A model generated the notes under the pieces. It did not search any database. It was not told the DNA's origin and saw nothing but the letters and a program-made list of their open reading frames with translations. A DNA stretch of 64,000 bases from Rhodobacterales bacterium HKCCE2091 (GTDB lineage Bacteria; Pseudomonadota; Alphaproteobacteria; Rhodobacterales; Rhodobacteraceae): positions 62,001 to 126,000 of the forward strand of contig WVSL01000002.1 in assembly GCA_015689685.1 (NCBI GenBank), in the 5' to 3' direction. Made by a program: the position numbers and the translations under genes. Of the stretch, positions 34,100-43,172 are shown piece by piece; the first letter of the stretch is position 1, and the number at the start of each line of letters is the position of its first letter.

Positions 34100-35623
34100 T
34101 TGCGGAAGGTCCAGTTCCACCGGACCCTGGTGCAGGGTGGCCAGCGGTTCTGGCGCAGCCTGCGCCGACACGCCGTGGGCCTCGTCATCAACCCCGACAT
34201 CCAGGCCTTCCGCGACCTGATCTACCTGCTGGCAAGCCAGTTCGGCAGCAAGATCCTCGGCTTCGTCGCCTTCGCCTACCTCGCTCGCGCCCTGTCGACC
34301 GAAAGCTACGGCACGCTCGAAACGCTGCTGGCCTGGGTCGGGATCGCGGCCCTGCTGGTGGAATTCGGAATGGGATCGGCGGCGGTGCAGTTCCGCGCCC
34401 GCACCGCCGGGACGCCCGAGGCCGAGGCGGTGATCGCGGTCGTGCCCGCGCTCAGGACCGTCATCGCCGGGATTTGTGCCGCGCTCCTGGTCGCGGGCGG
34501 GCTCCTGTTCGCGCCGGACGACCAGGCCCGGACCCTCGCCTTCCTCGTCGCGGCCTCGGTCATGCTGCATCCCTGGAACCAGGAGTGGCTGTTGCAGAGC
34601 CTCGAACAGGTCAGCCACGTCGCCGTCGGGCAGATCCTGCGGATCGCGGTCTTCGCCGCCATCGTGCTGCTGATCGTGCGCGACGACGCGGACCTCTACT
34701 GGGTCGGGCTGGCGGAACTCTTATCGGTCGCGGCCTGGGCCGGGTACCACATGGTCCGCCGTCTGCGGAGCGGGCACGCCCTGTCGCTCGGCCTGCGGGG
34801 CCAGGTCTCGCGCACGCTGATCCGGGCCGCGGCCCCGCTCGGGATGAACGCGCTGGTCTGGAGCCTGATGCAGTTCACCCCGACGATCATCGTCGGCAGC
34901 CTCGCGGGGCCGGCCGCCGCCGCTTTCTTCGCCGCCTCGCAACGGCTCGTGACCTCGCTGCAGGCGGTGTCGTTCTCCTACCACTTCAACCTCTTCGCGA
35001 CGCTCAGCCGCCGCTACGCCGAGGGACCGGAGCGGATGGTGACGCTTTCGATGGCGTCGCTCAGGCTCGTGTCCTGGGCGGCGATTGGCCCGGCGGCGGC
35101 GGTGGCGGTGGTCGCGGGGCCGGTCCTGGGGCTGATCTACGGCGACCGCTTCGCGGCGGCGGGGCCGGTCCTGTCGATCCTGATCTTCGTGGTGCCGACC
35201 CAGATCATCGCCGGGCACCACCGCTGGGCGTTGATCGCGGCAGGCCGCAGCGGCGCGGTCCTGCGCGCCGGTCTCGCCGGGGCGGCGTTCTCGCTCGCCG
35301 GGTCGCTCGCGCTGAGCCAGCCCCTCGGCGCCATCGGCGGCGCGGTCGCCTCGCTGGCCGCGGCACTGGCGATCCTCGCCTCCTCCGCCCGGTCCTGCGC
35401 GCGCCACGGGATCCCCCTGCCGATCGCCCGCGCCGTCGGCGTCCCGCTCGCGGCCGCAGGGGCCGCCGCGGGGCTCGCGCTGGCGTCCGGCCCGGCCCCG
35501 GTGACGCGGGTCGCGGTGGTCGTCCTGGTCTACCTCGTGCTGATGTATGTTTCCGAACGGGGAACTCTTTTTGCAAACCTGAGAGAGATTGCCTGGGCAA
35601 AAAGGACTATGGATAACAAGTGA
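34100..35623 (+). CDS. oligosaccharide flippase (Wzx/polysaccharide_synt type)
   Basis: A 507-residue polytopic membrane protein. The typical flippase N-terminus appears after about 35 residues: LIYLLASQFGSKILGFVAFAYLARALSTESYGTLETLLAWVG. It would translocate a polyprenyl-linked sugar made by the genes that follow. The start is uncertain: I use a TTG at 34100 with a G-rich sequence upstream, since no ATG precedes the first helix. It is the first gene of the second glycan locus. The last 30 codons are less GC-rich than the rest. Confidence 0.8.
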   Translation: MRKVQFHRTLVQGGQRFWRSLRRHAVGLVINPDIQAFRDLIYLLASQFGSKILGFVAFAYLARALSTESYGTLETLLAWVGIAALLVEFGMGSAAVQFRARTAGTPEAEAVIAVVPALRTVIAGICAALLVAGGLLFAPDDQARTLAFLVAASVMLHPWNQEWLLQSLEQVSHVAVGQILRIAVFAAIVLLIVRDDADLYWVGLAELLSVAAWAGYHMVRRLRSGHALSLGLRGQVSRTLIRAAAPLGMNALVWSLMQFTPTIIVGSLAGPAAAAFFAASQRLVTSLQAVSFSYHFNLFATLSRRYAEGPERMVTLSMASLRLVSWAAIGPAAAVAVVAGPVLGLIYGDRFAAAGPVLSILIFVVPTQIIAGHHRWALIAAGRSGAVLRAGLAGAAFSLAGSLALSQPLGAIGGAVASLAAALAILASSARSCARHGIPLPIARAVGVPLAAAGAAAGLALASGPAPVTRVAVVVLVYLVLMYVSERGTLFANLREIAWAKRTMDNK

Positions 35624-35697
35624 TTCATGTTATCGCCTTCGGGTCGGTTGACGACGCGGAAGGTGTGTTCGACCGCGTTCATGAGGGAGTTGGTGCG

Positions 35698-36408
35698 ATG
35701 GGTGTTGGTCAGCAGATTGCCGCTGACAACGGGAGTTGGACGTTCGGCAATAATGTTTCGGAAACCTTCGTAGATCACATCCGGCAGTCCGTGCCGCTCT
35801 ACGAGGAAGGCCACGACCTGATCTGCCAGTTGTCGCCGTACTTCGTGAAGAACGACAGCCTCGTCTACGAACTCGGCACCTCCACGGGCGAGCTTCTGCG
35901 AAAGCTGGCCGAGAACTCCAAGAGCAAGTCGAACGCACGCTTCATCGGCATCGACGTGGAGACCGAGATGGTCGCGGCGGCGCGGAAATACTGCGCCGAC
36001 GTGCCCTCGATCGAGATCATCGAGGAAGACCTGCGGCTCGCGGAGCTGGACAAGTCGGACCTGGTTGTCAGCTACTACACGATGCAGTTCGTCCCGCCAC
36101 GCTACCGGCAGGACATCTTCGACAAGGTCTACGAGAGCCTCAACTGGGGCGGCGCCTTCATCATGTTCGAGAAGGTCCGCGGCCCCGACGCGCGGTTCCA
36201 GGACATCCTCTCGCAGCTCTACGCGGACTTCAAACTGCGCAACGGCTTCGCGCCCGAGGAGATCGTCGAGAAGACCCGCAGCCTCAAGGGCGTGCTGGAA
36301 CCGTTCTCGACCCAGGGCAATCTCGACCTGCTCGGCCGGGCCGGTTTCGTCGACGTGATGAGCATACAGAAATACCTCTGCTTCGAGGGCTTTCTGGCGA
36401 TCAAGTAG
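35698..36408 (+). CDS. CmoA-like SAM-binding methyltransferase
   Basis: A 236-residue class I SAM-dependent protein. VYELGTSTGELLRKL is the SAM motif I and IGIDVETEMVAAAR binds the ribose. The region from WTFGNNVSETFVDHIRQSVPLYEE through NLDLLGRAGFVDV aligns along its length with CmoA, the carboxy-SAM synthase of tRNA wobble modification. By hand alignment the carboxy-SAM-specific Arg of E. coli CmoA (Arg199) falls on Thr in EKTRSL, with an Arg one place later. The glycan setting and lack of cmoB nearby argue for a different role. GGGAG precedes the ATG. Confidence 0.72.
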   Translation: MGVGQQIAADNGSWTFGNNVSETFVDHIRQSVPLYEEGHDLICQLSPYFVKNDSLVYELGTSTGELLRKLAENSKSKSNARFIGIDVETEMVAAARKYCADVPSIEIIEEDLRLAELDKSDLVVSYYTMQFVPPRYRQDIFDKVYESLNWGGAFIMFEKVRGPDARFQDILSQLYADFKLRNGFAPEEIVEKTRSLKGVLEPFSTQGNLDLLGRAGFVDVMSIQKYLCFEGFLAIK

Positions 36409-36425
36409 GCGGGCCCTTGGGTTTG

Positions 36426-37616
36426 ATGTCGACCAGTCCCGCAGTCCCGCGCCGTACCGTCATGCTTCGCGCGCTGAACCTCCACCGCTGGCTGGGGCGT
36501 ATCCTTGCGATCTACCTCGTCTTCGCCTTCGCAACCGGCACGCTCCTGGTGTTCAGCCTGGAACTGGAGGCGCTGTTCTCGCCGCAGATGCAGCGGCAGG
36601 ACGCGGCGGCGGCACCGGTGTCCTACGGCGCGATGCTCGACGGCGCGATGGCGGTCTATCCCGAAGGCCGCCCGCTGGTGATCCGCGCGCCGACCGGTTT
36701 TCTCGCCACCGCGATCGACATGCGGGTCGATGGCGCCAGCCGGGTGGTCTGGGTCGATCCGGCGACGGGCGACGTGCAGGGCGACACAGCGGCGATGGGC
36801 CTGCACGAGACGCTGCGGCTGATGCACACGCAGCTGATGGTGAACTCCAAGTACGCGCTTCTCCTGGTGACCTCGGTCGCCTTCCTGCTCGGCGCGCAAC
36901 TGGTCGCCGGGCTCCTGAGTCAGCGCCGGGTCTGGCGGTTCGCGCTGCGCCGGCCCTCCGGCCCGCCGCGGTCGGCCTGGGGCGGGTTGCATCGTCTGGC
37001 CGGCCTCTGGGCGCTGCCGGTGCTGACCGTCACCGTGCTCACGGGTATGTTCTATTTCTTCGAGGTTCTCGGCTTCGAGCCCGACACCCCTGCCCCCGCC
37101 CCGGTTTCCGACAGGGCCGAAACCCTGCCCGCGGACTTCGGCGGCGCCGACCTCGATGCCGCCATCGCGCTGGCCCTCGCCGAGCAACCGGACCTCGGGA
37201 TCGAGGAGATCTACCTGCCGATCAACCTGCATGACAGCCTGCGCGTGCGGGGCGACGCGACCGCGCTGCTGGTCCGGCCCCGTGCGAATACCGTGACGGT
37301 CGATCCCGCCACGCTGAACGTGCTCGGCAGCTTCCGCGGCGAGGACCTGAGCTTCGGCCGCCGGATCGCGGAGGCCGCCGACCCGTTGCATTTCGGCAGT
37401 TTCGGCGGCACGCTGACGCGGGTCATCTGGTTCGTTTCGGGCTGTCTTGCCGTCCTGCTCGTCGTGGCGGGGCTGAACGTCGCCGCCCATACCGCGGGTA
37501 GCGCCGGGACCAAGTCCTTCCGCGCGGCCCTGAACGCGATATTCCTGCCCGCCCGCGTCGCCACGGCCGTGGCGTTCGTGGCGGTTACCGTACTTCTGTT
37601 CGCGAGGGTGATATGA
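36426..37616 (+). CDS. PepSY-associated transmembrane protein
   Basis: A 396-residue protein of the PepSY-TM type. The first helix with LNLHRWLGRILAIYLVFAFATG carries the typical LHRWLG start. A periplasmic PepSY-like segment follows (MAVYPEGRPLVIRAP...WVDPATGDVQG), then paired helices around LMHTQLMVNS and LHRLAGLWALPVLTVTVLTG, and a C-terminal helix. His residues in the helices may bind haem. Relatives are found near siderophore uptake and reductases; a role in this glycan locus is not evident. ATG 36426 is chosen; TTG 36417 is also possible. Confidence 0.75.
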   Translation: MSTSPAVPRRTVMLRALNLHRWLGRILAIYLVFAFATGTLLVFSLELEALFSPQMQRQDAAAAPVSYGAMLDGAMAVYPEGRPLVIRAPTGFLATAIDMRVDGASRVVWVDPATGDVQGDTAAMGLHETLRLMHTQLMVNSKYALLLVTSVAFLLGAQLVAGLLSQRRVWRFALRRPSGPPRSAWGGLHRLAGLWALPVLTVTVLTGMFYFFEVLGFEPDTPAPAPVSDRAETLPADFGGADLDAAIALALAEQPDLGIEEIYLPINLHDSLRVRGDATALLVRPRANTVTVDPATLNVLGSFRGEDLSFGRRIAEAADPLHFGSFGGTLTRVIWFVSGCLAVLLVVAGLNVAAHTAGSAGTKSFRAALNAIFLPARVATAVAFVAVTVLLFARVI

Positions 37617-37736
37617 CCCTCCACTCCGCAAGATCGACCAGTGATTTCAGTAATGAATACGGATGCTTGAAATGGGATCTTCATCCACCGACCACGCCGG
37701 GCTGACCGGGATCGGCCGCGGTTCGGGGGGGCAGGC

Positions 37737-39209
37737 ATGACCGCCGTCCTCCGTGCCGTGCGCGATCACCGCTCGCTGGCCGCGATCTTCTGGGCCGCGT
37801 GCCCGGTGGCCATGCTCTGGGTGCTGGTGGTGAACGGCGGCCCGCTGGTCTACTTCGATTCCATGTCCTACGCCGAGCAGGGCCATGCCGTGCTCGACAT
37901 GGTTCTGTCGATCCTGCCGGTCTCGGGCGAGGCCGCGGGCGCCGCGGGCGCTGCCGCCGGGGGCGGCGGCGGTGACGCGGAGACGGTGAACCTGACCCGG
38001 TCGGCGGTGTATTCGGTGCTGGTCGACATCGCGGTGCGGGCGGAACGGCCGTTGCTGGTGCCGATGCTGGCCGCCGCAGCGACCTTCGCGACGGCCTGGC
38101 TGGTCGCGCGGCAGGTGCGCGGCGGCGAAGTTCCCGTGGCGGCGATGACGGCGCTGCCGCTGGTCGCGGCCGGAACCGCCTCGCTCCCGTTCTACGTCGC
38201 CTACATCATGCCGGACATCTACGCGCCGCTCCTGATCCTGTCAGCCGGGCTGCTCGCGGTCTACCGGCAGAGCCTCACGCTCCGCGAACAGCTCGCCGCC
38301 TTCGCGATCCTCGTGCTCGCGGTCGTGCTGCATCCCTCGCACCTCCTGCTGGCGGCGGGGCTGGTGCCGGTCGCCGCCCTGATCGGGGTCATCGTCGCCC
38401 GGCGGCGCTGGTGGATCGGGGCGCTGGCGCTGGTTCTGGCGGCCGGGATCGGGGTCGCGGAGCGCAAGGTGGTCGAGATGGTCGCGACCTCGGACGGCAG
38501 CACCTCGGCGGTGTACCTGCCGCTCCTGACCGCGCGGCTGATCGAGGACGGGCCGGGCTACACCTACCTCGCAGACAACTGCCCCAACCGCCGCATTCCC
38601 TCCTGCGCGCTGTACGACCGGTTGCAGGAGGGCGACGACCCGATGCGCCTGACCGCGACCCACATCGTGTTCGAGCGCAGCGACGAGCTTGGCTCGTTCC
38701 AGCACCTCGATCTCGCGACCCAGAAGGCGATCGGCGACACGCAGGTCGATTTCCTGCGGCAGGTGGTGCTGAGCCGGCCCTTCGACATGGCCGGGGCGCT
38801 GATCGCCAACACGCTGGAACAGGCACGGCAGGTCAGCATCCACATGACCATCGCCGCGCCCCGCGTCGTCGCGGATGCAGAGGCGGCGGGGATCGTGTCG
38901 GGCGCCGGTCGGCTTTCGCAGGACCTCGACTGGCTCGGCCCGGTTCGCACGGCGCATACCGTGATCTACGCCCTGTCGCTCCTGGCCATCGCCGCGCTCC
39001 TGGTGTGGCCGGGTGCCTTGTCGCGGCAGCACCGGGCGCTGGCGGTCTTCGTCCTGCTCGGCATCCTCGCCAACGCCTTCGTCTGCGGCGGCATCTCGCA
39101 GCCCGCGGACCGCTACGGCGCGCGCGTCGCCTGGCTCCTGCCGTTTCTCGCGACGCTTCTATTGCTCGCGGCCTCGGCCCGAAGGACCGGACCGGAGGGC
39201 GCGCCATGA
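37737..39209 (+). CDS. polytopic membrane protein, possible GT-C glycosyltransferase
   Basis: A 490-residue membrane protein with roughly ten hydrophobic segments and a large non-membrane loop (about residues 245-390). After the first helix the sequence VNGGPLVYFDSMSYAEQG places an acidic residue in the first periplasmic loop, as in GT-C enzymes that use polyprenyl-phosphate sugars; this is suggestive only. A low-complexity Ala/Gly stretch lies around residues 65-80. The loop ends with NCPNRRIPSCALYDR, a possible disulfide. It is coupled by ATGA to the GT2 that follows. No family can be named with confidence. Confidence 0.6.
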   Translation: MTAVLRAVRDHRSLAAIFWAACPVAMLWVLVVNGGPLVYFDSMSYAEQGHAVLDMVLSILPVSGEAAGAAGAAAGGGGGDAETVNLTRSAVYSVLVDIAVRAERPLLVPMLAAAATFATAWLVARQVRGGEVPVAAMTALPLVAAGTASLPFYVAYIMPDIYAPLLILSAGLLAVYRQSLTLREQLAAFAILVLAVVLHPSHLLLAAGLVPVAALIGVIVARRRWWIGALALVLAAGIGVAERKVVEMVATSDGSTSAVYLPLLTARLIEDGPGYTYLADNCPNRRIPSCALYDRLQEGDDPMRLTATHIVFERSDELGSFQHLDLATQKAIGDTQVDFLRQVVLSRPFDMAGALIANTLEQARQVSIHMTIAAPRVVADAEAAGIVSGAGRLSQDLDWLGPVRTAHTVIYALSLLAIAALLVWPGALSRQHRALAVFVLLGILANAFVCGGISQPADRYGARVAWLLPFLATLLLLAASARRTGPEGAP

Positions 39210-40216
39210 CCCGGGACACCATCACCGCCATCATGCCCGCCTTCCGCGCCGCGCACCTGCTGCAGAAGACGCTGACGCCGCTGCTGGACATGCGGGCGCG
39301 GGGCGAGATCGACGAGGTGCTGGTGGTCGACGACTGCTCGCCCGACGACACCGCCGAGGTCGCGCGCCGGATGGGCGCCACGGTCATGGTCACTCCGCGG
39401 AACGGCGGGCCGGGCCTGGCCCGTAACCACGCCGCAGCGGTGGCCGAGGGCGACATCCTGTGGTTCGTCGATTCCGACGTGATCGCGCAGCCGGGCGGCC
39501 CCGCGGCGATCCGCGACGCGCTGTCCGAACCCGGCGCGGTCGCGGTCTTCGGCAGCTACGACGACAAGCCCGAGGGCCAGCACTGGTTCTCGCGCTACAA
39601 GAACCTATTGCATCGCTACCACCACCTGAACGCGCGCCGCGAGGCGCGGACGTTCTGGGCCGGTTGCGGCGCGGTGCGGAAGGACGCCTTCCTCGCCATC
39701 GGCGGTTTCGACGTGGAGACCTACCGGCGGCCGTCCATCGAGGACATCGAGCTAGGCTACCGCCTGAACGAGGCCGGCGGCCGGATCCTCGTGGAGCCGC
39801 GGCTGGAGGGCAAGCACCTGAAGGTCTGGACGATGAGCGACTCGCTCCGGACCGACATCTGGTTCCGCGCCCTGCCCTGGGCCCGGTTGATGGTCTGCCG
39901 CGAGGGCATGGCCGACGACCTGAACACCGGCCGGGCCGAACGGCTCCGAGCGCTTGTCGCGCTGTTCTTCGCGCTGTCGATCCTCGCGCTGCCGTTCTTC
40001 CCCTTCGCCTGGCCGTTGGTGCCGGCGCTCGCGGCGCTCGCGGTCGCCGTCAACTGGCCGCTGGCGAGGTATCTCCACGGCCACGGCGGGATCGCGCTGG
40101 CGGCGCGGGCGCTGCTATACCACCAGTTCTACTACCTCTACTCGGCCTCGATCTACGTCTGGTGCGTGGTCGAGGCGAACATCCTGGGGCGGAGGGACCG
40201 GTTCCATGTCCACTGA
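39206..40216 (+). CDS. glycosyltransferase family 2, membrane-anchored
   Basis: A 336-residue GT-A enzyme with TITAIMPAFRAAHLLQKTLTPLL, VVDDCSPDDT, GGPGLARNHAAAV, FVDSDVIAQPG (DXD) and IEDIELGYRLNEAGG. Two C-terminal hydrophobic segments (about 250-290) anchor it to the membrane, as in enzymes that glycosylate polyprenyl or lipid acceptors. The start overlaps the stop of the GT-C-like gene (ATGA). Donor is unknown. Confidence 0.84.
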   Translation: MTRDTITAIMPAFRAAHLLQKTLTPLLDMRARGEIDEVLVVDDCSPDDTAEVARRMGATVMVTPRNGGPGLARNHAAAVAEGDILWFVDSDVIAQPGGPAAIRDALSEPGAVAVFGSYDDKPEGQHWFSRYKNLLHRYHHLNARREARTFWAGCGAVRKDAFLAIGGFDVETYRRPSIEDIELGYRLNEAGGRILVEPRLEGKHLKVWTMSDSLRTDIWFRALPWARLMVCREGMADDLNTGRAERLRALVALFFALSILALPFFPFAWPLVPALAALAVAVNWPLARYLHGHGGIALAARALLYHQFYYLYSASIYVWCVVEANILGRRDRFHVH

Positions 40217-40306
40217 CCTTCGCCGCCCCGGCGCCGGGCATCGCCCCGCGCCGCGAGCCGCCGCGCGCGCAGTCCATGCCCGGGCAAACCCGGACGGGAG
40301 GTCGGC

Positions 40307-41278
40307 ATGGCGACGTACCTGATCACCGGTGGCGCCGGCTTCGTCGGGTCGCACCTGTCCGAACGCCTGGCGGCGGAAGGCCACGAGCTGCGCGTCATCG
40401 ACGACCTGTCGTCGGGGCGGGAATCGAATCTCGGCCCCTACCGCGCCGTCTTCCGCGCCGACATCCTCGACCGGAGCGCGCTGGCGCGGGCGGCCGACGG
40501 CGTGGACGGGATCTTCCATCTCGCCGCAGTCGCCTCGACCCAGGCCTATCTCGACGGCTGGACGGAGGCCGCGCGGATCAACCTCCTGGGCGGGGCCGCG
40601 GTGTTCGAGACCGCGGCGAAGGCCGGCATCCCGGTGGTCTATGCAAGCTCCGCCGCGGTCTACGGCGCTGCCGGGGACAGGCCGATCGCCGAGGATACCC
40701 CGACCCGGCCCCTGTCCGGCTACGGCGCCGACAAGCTCGGGCTGGAGCTTCATGCCCGCACGATGGGCGGGATGATGGGGCTCTCGTCGGTCGGGCTCAG
40801 GTTCTTCAACATCTTCGGGCCGCGCCAGATGCGCGGATCGCCCTATTCCGGCGTGCTGACGATCTTCCTCGACCGCTGGATGGAGGGCGCGCCGCTGACG
40901 GTGTTCGGCGACGGGCTCCAGACCCGCGACTTCATCCACGTGAGCGACGCCGCCGCGGCGCTCTGCCGGGCCATGGACCACGCCCGCGCGGGTAATTCCG
41001 GGGTGTTCAACGTCTGCTCGGGCACCGCGACGACGGTGCTCGACCTCGCCGGGGCGCTGTCCCGCGCCGTCGGCGAACGCCTCGAAATCCGGCACGACGC
41101 CCCGAGGCCGGGCGATATCCGCGCCTCGCTCGGGAACCCGGCGCTCGCGGAGCGCGAACTGGGGTTCCGGACCGCCGTCGGCCTTGATCGCGGCGTAAGC
41201 GATCTGGTCCGATGGGCCAGGGAGACCGCCCCGCAGGGCACCGACACCGAACCGACCCAGAGACTGAGACAAGTGTGA
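40307..41278 (+). CDS. NAD-dependent epimerase/dehydratase (nucleotide-sugar SDR)
   Basis: A 323-residue extended SDR. The NAD-binding GGAGFVGSH loop (8-16), catalytic Ser114/Ser115 region and Tyr139-x3-Lys143 (YGADK) are intact. FFNIFGPRQ and FGDGLQTRDFIHVSD are typical of UDP-glucose/GlcNAc 4-epimerases and related dehydratases. It would supply a nucleotide sugar to the surrounding glycosyltransferases. ATG 40307 has GGGAGG seven bases upstream. The exact reaction cannot be read from motifs alone. Confidence 0.85.
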   Translation: MATYLITGGAGFVGSHLSERLAAEGHELRVIDDLSSGRESNLGPYRAVFRADILDRSALARAADGVDGIFHLAAVASTQAYLDGWTEAARINLLGGAAVFETAAKAGIPVVYASSAAVYGAAGDRPIAEDTPTRPLSGYGADKLGLELHARTMGGMMGLSSVGLRFFNIFGPRQMRGSPYSGVLTIFLDRWMEGAPLTVFGDGLQTRDFIHVSDAAAALCRAMDHARAGNSGVFNVCSGTATTVLDLAGALSRAVGERLEIRHDAPRPGDIRASLGNPALAERELGFRTAVGLDRGVSDLVRWARETAPQGTDTEPTQRLRQV

Positions 41279-41283
41279 GCCGC

Positions 41284-42198
41284 ATGACCGAGACCAAGCC
41301 CATCCCCGCTGCCGAGACCATCGGCAAGACACCGGCCGTCTCCGAGATGTCGCTGAGCGTCGTGATCCCGGCCTACAACGAGGAGAACGCCGTCCGCGAA
41401 ACCGTCGCCGAGGTGCGCGAGGCGCTGTCCGGCGCGGGCGTCGAGCACGAGATCATCGTCGTGGACGACGGATCCGCGGACCAGACCTTCGCGCGGGCGC
41501 TGGAAACCGGGGCACGGGTGATCCGCAACGACCAGAACCTCGGCTACGGCGCGTCGCTCAAGCGCGGGGTGGTCGCGTCGCAGCACGAATACGTCGCGAT
41601 CATCGACGCCGACGGCACCTATCCCGGCCGCTACCTGCCCGAGATGCTGGCCATGTGCCGCGAGAACGACATGGTGGTGGGCGACCGCGGCGCGGCGATG
41701 AAGAACGTGCCGCTGATCCGCCGCCCGGCGAAGTTCCTGCTGAACAACCTCGCGTCGTTCCTCGCCGAGCGGAAGCTGAACGATCTGAATTCCGGCCTGC
41801 GCGTCTTTCGCCGGTCCGAACTGGTGCCGTTCCTGCCACTCCTGCCGCAGAGCTTCTCGTTCACGACGACGATCACGCTCTGCATGTCGTGCAACAACAA
41901 GCGCATGATCTACACGCCGATCGAGTACGGAAAGCGCGTCGGCAAGTCGAAGATCCGGCCCGTCGACTTCATCAACTTCATCATCCTCGTCCTGCGGGTG
42001 ATCGTGCTGTTCAACCCGCTGCGGATCTTCGTGCCGCTCGGGCTCGTGTTCCTGCTCCTGGGCCTTCTGAAGCTCGCCTACGACATCACCCAGTGGAACC
42101 TCAGCGAAACCGCCGTCTTCGCCTTCCTGATGGCGGTGATGGTGTGGTCGCTCGGGCTGATCGCGGACATGATCTCGCGGCTGCATCTCAGGCCGTGA
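41284..42198 (+). CDS. polyprenyl-phosphate glycosyltransferase, GtrB/DPM-like
   Basis: A 304-residue GT2 enzyme with LSVVIPAYNEENAVRETVAEV, VDDGSADQT, NLGYGASLKRGV, IIDADGTYP (DXD) and a C-terminal pair of transmembrane helices. This architecture is that of GtrB, ArnC and dolichol-phosphate mannosyltransferases, which load a sugar on polyprenyl phosphate for use by GT-C enzymes outside the membrane. Two putative GT-C proteins in the same locus make that plausible. GTG 41275, inside the epimerase stop, is an alternative coupled start. Confidence 0.85.
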   Translation: MTETKPIPAAETIGKTPAVSEMSLSVVIPAYNEENAVRETVAEVREALSGAGVEHEIIVVDDGSADQTFARALETGARVIRNDQNLGYGASLKRGVVASQHEYVAIIDADGTYPGRYLPEMLAMCRENDMVVGDRGAAMKNVPLIRRPAKFLLNNLASFLAERKLNDLNSGLRVFRRSELVPFLPLLPQSFSFTTTITLCMSCNNKRMIYTPIEYGKRVGKSKIRPVDFINFIILVLRVIVLFNPLRIFVPLGLVFLLLGLLKLAYDITQWNLSETAVFAFLMAVMVWSLGLIADMISRLHLRP

Positions 42199-42200
42199 CG

Positions 42201-43172
42201 ATGGCGCGCGGAACCCGGAAATCCCTCGTCGGATGGAGCATCCGGCTCGCGGGTTCGGCCGTGATGCTGGGCGTGCTGTTCTGGATTCTGCCCGCCGACA
42301 CCATCGTCCGGGCACTGTCGCGGATCCCGGTGGAGCTGTTCGTCGCGGTCTTCGCGCTGTTCCTGCTCAGCCACGTCGCGGCGGCAGCGAAATGGTGGCT
42401 CCTGCTCGACCGCGGCCTGCCCTACCGGCTGGCGCTCCGGGCGCATTTCGCGGGGCTCGCCGCCAATCTCTGCCTGCCCGGCGCTGTCGGCGGCGACGCG
42501 GTCCGGGCCGCGGTCGCCTACCGCGCGATGCCCGACGTGGCGCGGGTCGCGGCGGGGTCGGTGGCGGACCGGGTCATCGATCTCCTGGCGCTGTGCCTCC
42601 TGTCCGGGATCGGGCTTTTGTCCTTCGCCCACGAGGGCAGCCAGACCGCGCTGGTGCTCCAGGCGGGCTTCGCCGTCGCGGCGGTGGCGCTCGGGCTGGT
42701 CTACGTCCTGCCCTCCGCCCTGCCCCGGCTCTGGTCGCTGGTCCCGCGCCTGCCCGGCCGCGACACCGGGCTCAGGATCGCCGACGCCATCGCCGCGATC
42801 GGGCGGAAGCCCCTGTTCTGCGGCGGCATCCTCCTGTTCTCGATGCTGATCCAGGGCGTGCTGATCGTCATTTCCCTGTGGCTCGCGCGCGGGCTGGGGC
42901 TGGAGATCGGGCTGGCGGAATGGGCCTTCGCCTGGCCGCTGGCGAAGGTTCTGGCGGTGCTGCCGATATCGCTCGGCGGGCTCGGACTGCGCGAGGCATC
43001 GCTCGCCGCCCTGCTTGCCCCGCTCGGCGCCAGCGCGCCCGACGTGGTGGCGGCAGGCCTGGCATGGCAGGCGGTGCTCTGGCTGACCGGCGGGCTCGGC
43101 GCGCTGGTGCAGGTCCTGCCCGGCCTCTCCGGCCCGCCGGCGGCCGCCACAAACGAGAAACGTGCGAGGTGA
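42201..43172 (+). CDS. lysylphosphatidylglycerol synthase-type (UPF0104/AglD-like) membrane protein
   Basis: A 323-residue polytopic protein of the LPG_synthase_TM family (PF03706 type). It has seven to eight helices with AAAKWWLLLDRGLPYRLALRAHFAGLAANLCLPGAVGGDAVRA and LPISLGGLGLREASLAALL, the hallmark motifs. It lacks the soluble aminoacyl-transferase domain of MprF. Members near GtrB-like genes are thought to act in glycolipid flipping or glycosylation (AglD, GlfT-like loci). The start is ATG 42201; GTG 42195 overlaps the previous stop. Confidence 0.8.
   Translation: MARGTRKSLVGWSIRLAGSAVMLGVLFWILPADTIVRALSRIPVELFVAVFALFLLSHVAAAAKWWLLLDRGLPYRLALRAHFAGLAANLCLPGAVGGDAVRAAVAYRAMPDVARVAAGSVADRVIDLLALCLLSGIGLLSFAHEGSQTALVLQAGFAVAAVALGLVYVLPSALPRLWSLVPRLPGRDTGLRIADAIAAIGRKPLFCGGILLFSMLIQGVLIVISLWLARGLGLEIGLAEWAFAWPLAKVLAVLPISLGGLGLREASLAALLAPLGASAPDVVAAGLAWQAVLWLTGGLGALVQVLPGLSGPPAAATNEKRAR

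Noticed and set aside
37995-39032. Antisense frames opposite the GT-C-like gene
   Set aside because: Low-complexity Arg/Gly-rich translations; the plus strand has regular hydrophobic segments and a coupled stop-start to the next gene.
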